Positions 54,061-62,000 of a stretch of DNA of 62,000 nucleotides are shown piece after piece. Below the pieces are notes generated by a model that did not search any database, was not told where the DNA came from, and worked only from the letters and a program-made list of their open reading frames with translations. Source of the stretch: Branchiostoma floridae (Eukaryota; Chordata; Leptocardii; Amphioxiformes; Branchiostomatidae). Position 1 is the first letter of the stretch. Each line of letters starts with the position of its first letter. The translations under genes and the position numbers were made by a program. The DNA lies in assembly GCF_000003815.2 (NCBI RefSeq), contig NC_049993.1, positions 4,016,891 to 4,078,890 of the forward strand, written 5' to 3'.

Positions 54061-57000
54061 GGAATATAATTTTAACCCGTATTAGCAAATTGTCAATGAA
54101 TCGTCATACTACCACTATGATTCTTTAATGTCTTTGATTTCATCATCACAGGTACCCCCAGATGACCCCGCGAGGGGCAAAGTGTGTGGGGGGGGGAGTT
54201 CCCGGGTTAGGGAGCCGGCACGGAAGCACTCCTGCCTGACACGGAAGCACTCAACGATGGGAGCACTTACTACCGTGCCAGGCAGGGAATTAATTCCACT
54301 CCGGTGGAATTTCAACAAAAGTCATCTAATTGAATAGTAATAGTTGCCTTGTGTTGAAAGTTTTTTTTTTAAATTCATTTTCTGTTACAGCAGTTTTCCT
54401 CGGCTATTGATGCAGAAGTTATAAAGGAATCGTTACACAAACACACCCTACCGTGAGGCCGAATCCCCTACACTTATGTTCCAACCAGGTATTCTGTCCC
54501 TCAAGTCTGATTTTTGAAATTAAAAGCAGCATGTCACACATGTTTGTTTGTCTGCAGTTACCTGAGCTATGAACAAAACATACCTAAATGTTTATTCAGG
54601 TACAAGGGAGCGGAACCAGTCAGTGAGCACATCCGCTTCACCTGACGAGATTTCAAAGCGACCTGCAATACGATCAAGGCTACGGCGACCTTCTTTCCGT
54701 AATGAAGGAAAATCAACCACAAGTGAGTAGATCTCAGCGAGTTGTAAGTTAGATTGAAATTTAGAAAACGTTCAAAATACTCATTGTTTGTTGTCTGTCC
54801 CTATATTTGTCAAAGCACCAGTGTTATTTTCACAGACAGTGGTCAAAAATCACTCATCCGGTAAAATTTTGTCCAATATATACGTCTTTTTTCTCTAGAT
54901 CTTTTATAGATATATTTTAATGCAATCTGCAGTACAAGCAATGTCGTTTGAAAATGATGTGCAGTTATAGTCCTGTAAAGGCTAATATCATATTTCAGCA
55001 ATTCACTAAGTGTCCAAGGCTCATCAGGGAAAATAATTACTGTTGCTAAAAAATAACATAATGGCGTTGTGTGTATTTAAGTTAGTATTGATTGACAGGC
55101 AAAGTATGCTGGGTAGTGTTTGTTGCTGTGGTATCACCTTCATTATTTTAACCCTATCCAGACTGGGGGGGGGGGGCTAAAAGTGCCCGCGCCGACTTTG
55201 ACCTCCTATAGCTCCCAAACGGCTTGTGCTAGAACAACCAAACTTAATGAGATTTCCGAAAATATTGTTGGCAACAATTTAAAAAAATTGGATAAGTTTA
55301 TGATTTTTCGTGTTGCCATGGCAACGGGTTTCTGAAATGCAAATTTTACAAAAATCACTAAGTTTGGTTTAAACCATGGGATTTTAAGATTTTCTTGCTA
55401 AACTTAACTTCTTTTCATATATATTTGATATCCAACACATCTTAGTTAAACATTTATAATTAAATATTCATAAATTATGCTAATGAGATGACGTGATCTG
55501 TCAAAATCCAAGATGGCCGACAATATCATGATTTAAAGTATAACAAGCTTATTTTCACTCAGATTTCATCACAACGTGGTATTTTTTACAGAAAACATTC
55601 ATGTTGAAAAAAATGTATCTTGAAAAATTTAAGGTTCATAATCCAAGATGGCGGATAGCTAAACTACAGATGAAGTCATTCTATGACGTCATTTTGACGT
55701 CGTTGCGTCGGCTTTTGACAACAGTCTTACAACACTTAAATATTAATAATAAACCTTTATTGGTAACTTTTTGAGTGAGGTATTTAAGTATTATGGGAAT
55801 TCCCCGTTTTAGCCAAAAATACCAATTTATGACGTCATAATTACGTCATATTACGTCATGATAATATAAAAATTTCTGGAAGTATAAAACTCGATGAGCA
55901 CAACTTCCCCTGCAAATTTGGTGATCGTACAGTAAGCCGTTTTGAAAATACGAAGGGGGGGTCGAATGAGCCCCCCCCCCCCCAGGCCAGGGAAGGCCCA
56001 AAAAGCCCAGTCTGGATAGGGTTAAGTCTCTTTGTTAGGTAATAACGGTTAATAAATACCCTCCTACAACGCAGGCCAGCCAAACCAAGGTGGCCGGAAG
56101 AGCTCCGAGTCCAAGGCAAGTACAGGCTCAGACTCATCATCTGACGAGGACGATGGAAAAATCTCAGTGATCGTAGAGCCCTGTTCTGGAAGGTTTTGGA
56201 ACCAACAGAGACAGAAGGTAACCTTACAATAATCGTTTCCTTTAATACGGAATGGGGCTTCCCTGGCTGTAGTTTTTTTTTGGTGGTCCTGAATGCTAAG
56301 GGACATTTATCTCTGTCCTATGTATGTCATTTTCTCCTATACTTATTTGTTCTCTGTATGCACATTTTTTACAGAGCTGGGTTGTGCAAATATCCTGTGT
56401 CTTGTCTTTGCAAGTTCAATGGCAGGAAGTTCAAGTGATGGCTAGAATTTTCTTCAAATGTTGAATTTTCCCCAAATGTTGAGTAAAGTAAGGTTGAAAA
56501 AAAAGTATGTTGACACTGTATATTGTGGGATTTAAGTCACAATTTTGATGATGCTTATGATTGTTGCTATACATTCTGTACCTGTACATTCTTTACCTAT
56601 ACATTCTGTACCTTTGCACAGAAGGATGTGTACAAGATGGACCATGTTCCACGGGGATGTGCCTTAATCGTCAGCAACACGAAGTTTAACGGACGACCAC
56701 CTAGAAAAGGTGGAGACGTCGATCTTAGCAATGTTACAGCCTTGTTCAAGGGCCTGTCATTTGAAACGTACATCTTGGAGAACATCACAGCAAAGGTAAG
56801 TGTTGAGGACTGGAAAATTGTGGCATAGTTTTCGGTGTGTCGCTGTGTGTGTCTGTGTTTCCGGATATTTGTTACATCATAACTTTTGAACGTCCCTGTG
56901 GATAGGTGTAGGGAAGACAAGGTCAACTTTGGGCCCCCTGGTAATGAATCAGAGCTTCTTGTTTTTATCTTTTGACCTATACATGCTATTGTGTTGATTT

Positions 57001-60000
57001 TTTGATGGCAGTTAGGCAGGAAAATTGGAAGACTTATAATGAATATATTTTTGCTTAAGTAGATTGCAAATTACAGGTTTGTTTTCATAATCAAGGGGAC
57101 AAACTAAAACTACAAATTTACAAACGTTACAATTGTTTCATCGACGAATGAGGTCTCTGAACTCTTGGTGAGTTACTTTTCAACTCTCTACAAAATCGCG
57201 GGTCCATTTTTCTTTGATGAACGCAGTACGAACGTAAATTTATCGACTAATGCATCTACATAATTGGAATTATACATTATCCTTCTCAGGGGATAGAAGA
57301 CGAAATCCTCGCATTTTCTAAGCGACAAGAGCACAGTCAGATGGACTGCTGTGTCGTGGTGCTGATGTCACATGGACACAGAAACGTCATTGCGGGAACA
57401 GACAACAAACCTGTGCGACTGGAGGACATCTTTACCATGTTTGACAACGACAAATGCCCTCAACTGATTGGAAAACCAAAGCTGTTCTTCATACAAGCCT
57501 GCCGCGGAGGTACGTGAAACTTTCTTGAATCTTTATTCTAAATGTTTTAACATTTAAGTCATGAGAACAATTACGTATTTGAAGTGTCCTTTAGAAATGT
57601 ATCCTTGTCAGAGTTATCTGTTTTACAGACAAATGATAATTTCGATGCACAAGCCTTGTCAAGATAGTTTAAGGTACCCATTGGTTACAAAATTAAAGAT
57701 CCTCAAAATCTGTTTCACCCTTGTTTGATTTTGTAAATGACGTATTACATCGATCATATGGCTATTGTGACTATTGTTAATATCATATTAACAATGGTTA
57801 TAATCATTTAGCATGGTGGAATGAACATATTTGTTATGATAATGATGTCCTGATTTGCATTATTCGTAACTACCTAACTACCGAATCTTGATTAAACAAC
57901 GTCTGATGTGTGATACCTACAGAATCGCTTTGTTTTTAGCACCATTGCATCAATATATTTTAATCACCATTGGAAATGTTGTTGTTTGAAAAGCTATATT
58001 ATGCAAACTGGGGAGACGGAGATTGGCCGATCAAATTATAACTGATTTTTGCTAACAGGAAAAGTGGACAAAGGTGTGGCTGTACCTGAAGACGATGAGG
58101 ATACTTTAGAACCCGTCTTTAGGAACGGCCTTAAGAGTGAGATGAGAAGCCTGCTACAAATCACGACAGAGGAGGATGAAAGTGACGGACCTGAGACAAA
58201 GCCAACCAGAACTGACATGTTGTTTGGCTACGCAACACAATTAGGTAAGTAGCAAATTAAAGTTAGCACATACATTGTGCTTTGTTGACTTCGTTCAGAA
58301 ATAAATGTAACGACTCGGCTTGTCTACTTTTTGCCATAATTCCTCAATCGATATGTATACATAGATAAAAAGTTTGGGGACGGCTGCGCTACTTTGGAGT
58401 TCCCTTTGCAGTCATCCCTGGGCCGCCATACTCGCTGCTCACAAGGCGACTGTTCAAAACAGTCGTAGAGGTGATGGTGACCATGGCGCTCCCTGCACAC
58501 TCCTTACGTGCGACAAAGATACAGAGCGACATTTGCAGTCTATTCTGGCTCGCTGTGTGCTATGGCCAATGTTAGGTCGCAGCGCCTTATTCACCTAGTC
58601 CTGCACATTTGTCTTTCGTCGTTCAACTTCTGTAGATCATAAGGCCTTTAGGGACTGCACGAGCGGCAGTTGGTTCATCAAGACGATCACCGAGGTCTTC
58701 ATGAATCAGGCAAAGGACAAACACCTACTCGAGCTGATGACAACGGTAGGAACACAAGTTACTGTAAGGAATGCCTCTTGCTAAATGTATTAATATTTTT
58801 GTCTGGCTTAAGTGAGTATCCACGCAATTCTTATTATGATATTTTAATCTCAAATTAAGATACCCATACAGTTACAACGACAGATCTGCAGCTATATCCA
58901 CCGGGAGGTGTAAAATCTAGCTATTTCTTCAATAGGCCAGGGACTAACTACTATCGAATTTCATAACTGTTATGTTGTTTGGGCACAATCAAGGAAACAG
59001 ACACAGTTATACACACGAACACTTGGAACAGTTACCCATTAGTAAGCTGTAATGCTGAATAGCCATGCATTTGCAAACAATTGTACTCGGACAACATTGA
59101 AATAAAGGACATTATTGACATGACCACCACTAGATGCATTTTTCAAGGCGAATTTTACGGGGTTTGATAACAGTATTGGTGTCACACGTTAACTATAAAA
59201 CTCTGTTTTGTCACTTTTTTTGAATGTGAACTATACACCAATAAGTAGTTACTCAAGCAACTACTTTTTGGTGTATCTTATTACCTGGATGTCTAACCTA
59301 CATCGAAGTAATGTGAAGTATAGTGTCACAAGAAGACAAATACCTATTTCTCCCGACTTTCCTCATCTGTAGGTGATGTCGGAAGTGTCCAAACGGACAG
59401 CATCATCCTCAACCAAACCGGAAATCCGCGGAGGCAAGGAAGTGGCGGAGTTCGTCTCCAGTTTACACAAGATGCTTTACTTCTTCCCAGGTATGTCCTG
59501 TTGGTGTTTCTATTGGAGGTACTACGTTTTTGCAATGACTGATAAGAAGCATTTATCTATAACAATAAAATACCATCAAAAACGTGCACTAAAAAACGGA
59601 ATTTTTTTTTTCAATAGCAATTTCTCAGTTTAGATTTTGGCAATTTTCGTCTTAGTTTTTTGATACAAATTTGGTTTACGTCTGCGATGTTCCTATGAAC
59701 ACTTTGAGGCAAAATGTACTTAATTAATGTCCTTGAAAAAATTGACATTCTCTAAAGTGCTGTGTTGATGTTGAACAGCAAATTATGAATAAAGCAGGTA
59801 CAGTATACTAACTATGCATATTATGTTCTCAGATGACTGGACACCAAATATTAAAGAGGCCAGTTGTTTTTGTAACTTAGCCCATTCCGCTGTAAGATTT
59901 GAATACATATATCTATGTGATCGTTTGTGACAAGGTAAAAACACTATGCACGCTATGCCTGTAGCATGTCCAAATATTTGACTATGAATTTTGATAATTA

Positions 60001-61395
60001 CCTGTTATTACGTTCTAATTTTATTACGTATTATCATTTGCACTCTAGGTGCGCCGTTTCCCATCAAGCATTCAAGTGGATCGAGGTCGTCTAAATCACT
60101 TACAAAGCGACTACCGTCACCACAGCCTTCATGCAGTGGTACCAAATCAACGTCTGCAAGTGAGTAAATTTGAACACTTGTCAATAAAGTACATGTACAA
60201 GTACATGTAATACAAGGTAGTGGACTGAAGTAATGGTATGAGAGGTCAAGAACACTGGGAATGCGCAGTCCACATTTGCTAACATTTATAATTTCTGCTA
60301 TATGATGCTATATGTTGACAGTTGAGTTGCGTGTGTCACTTCTGCAGGAGATATCTCATTTACAACTTAATATGTTTGTTTTTCTAACTGCAAGAACACA
60401 GAAAATCATGGCAAGAACTGTGATTAACTGTTCGAAGTGACTATTTTGGGGCCATTTTGCTGGGACACCGACGCTTTCCAGTGTATGTAATTTGTTCTCT
60501 TATTAATCTACACATGTATGTGCAATAGCATCCAACGTAATGTTGCCATTTCAGGTAAAAACATACCTCGCAAGACCAAGCGCCAACATTCCACTGACCG
60601 TTCTAACTCATCAGACGAGGACAGTCCTGTCTCTTCTTCAAAAAGACAAAAGAAAGTCAAATCAGCAGGAAAGAAGAAGAAAGGAGGTACGTCTACACAT
60701 GCAGGTAGGTAAATTATTACATATCAAACTCATTGTTTCTGAATCATTACCTCTTATGGTCACTTATAAAAAAATATCATGATAATTGTCGAGCATACAC
60801 ACATGACGACAAAACCATCAGAAAGAGTCAAAACACAACAGGGTCACTTTGGACCCCAAACAGCCCCATTAGAGATTAGTCGTAAAAATGTATCGGTCGG
60901 CTGACAGTTCGTTGTCTGTTTAATGCTAGCCATTTACTAACGTTTTCATATGCATATGAGAATAGTCACCTACATGTAGAATCGTTGCTCTTATCATACT
61001 TTGTACCTTGTACAACTGTTGCATAACGTTCACGTATGAAATATTCAATATCAGTTCTAATAGAAGTGGACAAACATTTCGGTTTGAATGTAATGTTGTT
61101 TCTTTTTTACTTTCACACAGGTGGTGGTGTTACAGATATCAGGAAGTGTGTTGACATGGTAAGTAAAAATGTCCGATCTAGTTGGGACGATCTGGCCCGT
61201 CAGCTTGGTTTCGACCACGAAGAAATTGAAGAGATTCGAGATTTGCGCGGAGACCACAGACGCAGGTGTATTGTGGTGCTGGACAGGTGGATTGACAAGC
61301 ATGGAGACGATGCTACAATGGAGGATCTTTCAGAGGCACTTGTTCAGACTGGTAAAAAGGATGTGGCGGACAAGTTAAAGAAATGCCAGTTCTAA
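51683..61395 (+). CDS. Caspase (initiator type, caspase-8-like) with a C-terminal death domain
   Basis: Cysteine protease cutting after Asp. Exons: 51683-51728 (MKEITEVDIGGKRGR, provisional), 54600-54722, 56075-56217, 56622-56795, 57290-57509, 58059-58244, 58636-58745, 59373-59490, 60049-60159, 60555-60686 (or 60704), 61121-61395. All phases agree: 1638 nt, 545 residues. YKMDHVPRGCALIVSN opens the large subunit; catalytic His is in MSHGHRN (about residue 190) and Cys in FFIQACRGG (about 233). An acidic linker (PEDDEDTLEP, EEDESDG) would hold the processing sites. TRTDMLFGYATQ, AFRDCTSGSWFI and HLLELMTT form the small subunit, ending in LYFFP. Then a basic Ser-rich tail and a death domain. There is no DED or CARD in front, where other initiator caspases have one. 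Head-to-head with the adaptor gene at 50758. Exon 1 is the weakest part. Confidence 0.88.
54600..56217 (+). CDS. N-terminal linker exons of the caspase
   Basis: 54600-54722: TRERNQSVSTSASPDEISKR, PAIRSRLRRPSF, EGKSTT. 56075-56217: GGRKSSESKAST, GSDSSSDEDDGKISVIVEP, CSGRFWNQQRQK. The first is a near copy of adaptor exons 47576-47454 (front part, PDEIS(R/K)RPA) and 48057-47953 (SVSTS and the GKST(S/T) end). A basic cluster followed by a Ser/Asp/Glu stretch suggests a nuclear signal and CK2-like sites; both are inference. Confidence 0.75.
55152..56021. mobile_element. piggyBac-type non-autonomous element with TTAA target sites
   Basis: It is flanked by TTAA at 55148-55151 and 56022-56025. Both ends read CCCTATCCAGACTGGG inward, each followed by a long G run (55168-55178; C run at 55973-55983 on this strand). 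The 870-bp body is non-coding and carries a cluster of TGACGTCAT/TTACGTCAT words at 55683-55862. It lies between caspase exons 54600 and 56075. Confidence 0.85.
56622..57509 (+). CDS. Caspase large-subunit exons
   Basis: 56622-56795: KDVYKMDHVPRGCALIVSNT, RKGGDVDLSNVTALFKGLSF, YILENITAK. 57290-57509: GIEDEILAFSKRQEHSQMDC, CVVVLMSHGHRNVIAG, KPVRLEDIFTMF, KPKLFFIQACRG. Both catalytic residues are present with their standard contexts. The QACRG pentapeptide is intact. Confidence 0.93.
58059..59490 (+). CDS. Caspase inter-subunit linker and small-subunit exons
   Basis: 58059-58244: acidic linker, then TKPTRTDMLFGYATQL. 58636-58745: DHKAFRDCTSGSWFIKTITE, VFMNQAKDKHLLELMTT. 59373-59490: VMSEVSKRTASSSTKPEIRG, GKEVAEFVSSLHKMLYFFP. 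GSWFI and the Arg in AFRD are the substrate-pocket signature; LYFFP closes the caspase fold. Confidence 0.9.
60049..60704 (+). CDS. Basic Ser-rich exons between caspase domain and death domain
   Basis: 60049-60159: GAPFPIKHSSGSRSSKSLTK, RLPSPQPS. 60555-60686 (donor GGAG/GTACGT) or to 60704 (donor GCAG/GTAGGT): NIPRKTKRQHSTDRSNSSDE, DSPVSSSKRQKK, KSAGKKKKGG. Both donors keep phase 1, so alternative splicing could add six residues. The Lys-rich end resembles a nuclear localisation signal. Confidence 0.75.
61121..61395 (+). CDS. C-terminal death domain exon of the caspase
   Basis: GGGVTDIRKCVDMVSKNVRS, SWDDLARQLGFDHEEIEEIR, DHRRRCIVVLDRW, DDATMEDLSEALVQ, KKDVADKLKKCQF, stop TAA. It aligns without gaps to adaptor domains A-C from VSKNV to VAD, including the W and the DHRRRC helix. 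It uses the same phase-1 acceptor. Confidence 0.9.
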
Positions 61396-62000
61396 ACACA
61401 TTTGATAGCAGACCTATCCTCGTATTTAGAACAGAAAAAAAAGAAGACAGAATGTATGTACTGTCGTTCATCATTGGCTGTAATGTTGGATTAAACCATA
61501 ACAATTGGAATAACTTTTCGATCCATTCAAAACTTGACCAGACTATTATGATGTTGAATAATACCTTTTACCATATTGCCGAGCCTTTGTCCCGGTAGTG
61601 GGTTAGCTAGCACTCAATTGTAAAGATAACATATGATCGAAAAAGACATTACTGGCATTGAAAGAATGTTTTTGTTCTTTACAACATATTTCCGACGATT
61701 GTATACCATTTTTATGTCCCGTTTTATTGCAGCGCTAGCACATTGTGTTGTTAGATGTTGTTAAATCAAATCGAGATACTTAATACTGTGCAGCACAAAA
61801 TAGTCGCTATCAGTGGTTTGGAAGTTAGCAAAAAGGCGTTGACTCAGGATGTGCTACCTCCAGTTTTTATTGATTTAGAAAGTCTTTGCATTTATATCAC
61901 CAACCTGATTTTTCATGGATGTAGAAGATATGTCATTTGTACGATGCTATACACTTTTCATATCTAGAAGTACAAATAATACCATCAATGGATGAAATTA
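61396..62000. other. Region downstream of the caspase stop; no gene recognised
   Basis: Probably 3' UTR and intergenic DNA. I see no clear AATAAA within the first 200 bases, and no coding exon or repeat I can bound. Confidence 0.4.

Noticed and set aside
54128-54337. Plus-strand frame that could be a caspase 5' exon after an acceptor-like CACAG
   Set aside because: It is low-complexity (long G run, repeated GGAAGCACTC words), has no in-phase donor, and the joins work without it.

Overview
The window reads as intron-rich, repeat-dense animal DNA, most likely from a cephalochordate (amphioxus, Branchiostoma). The reasons are tandem EGF plus C-type lectin membrane proteins, elaborate death-fold genes, a C2H2 zinc-finger exon that opens with an IKSED-type motif, short phase-1 exons, and a very high load of small DNA transposons and broken LINE pieces. 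The species call is inference. Two N gaps (21766-22643 and 30457-30556) interrupt the sequence.

Layout. 1-4080 (minus): the N-terminal exons of a cadherin-repeat protein, signal peptide first, running off the left edge. 4081-8185: intergenic with one terminal-inverted-repeat element. 8186-8920 (plus): the last exon of an eight-finger C2H2 protein. 8921-12500: a mariner-type element, a tandem duplication and a long interspersed repeat. 12522-24624 (plus): a type II membrane protein with a signal anchor, at least seven EGF modules each on its own exon, and a C-terminal C-type lectin domain. 24625-32930: no intact gene; a minisatellite, a LINE remnant and a 29-bp satellite split by another repeat. 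32931-50758 (minus) and 51683-61395 (plus): two divergent death-fold genes separated by about 0.9 kb.

The most interesting part is this divergent pair. The minus gene joins over twelve phase-consistent exons into about 756 residues: DED, basic Ser/Thr-rich linker, DD, DD, ZU5 (ending in an HFS motif of the kind PIDD1 autocleaves), UPA, basic linker, DD. The plus gene joins over eleven exons into about 545 residues: a basic/acidic linker, a complete caspase domain with SHG and QACRG, a second basic linker, and a C-terminal death domain. The four death domains are clearly paralogous, and the linker exons of the two genes are near copies of each other. By homology this looks like a two-gene, PIDDosome-like signalling module in which adaptor and protease could meet directly through matching death domains. 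Interaction and co-regulation are inference.

The introns and intergenic DNA are filled with mobile elements that can be bounded by their ends: a piggyBac-type element with TTAA sites, a mariner-type element with TA sites, two elements with 9-bp target duplications, a Harbinger-like element, a family with TTA sites present in inverted copies, foldback elements, a tRNA-like SINE and at least four LINE fragments.
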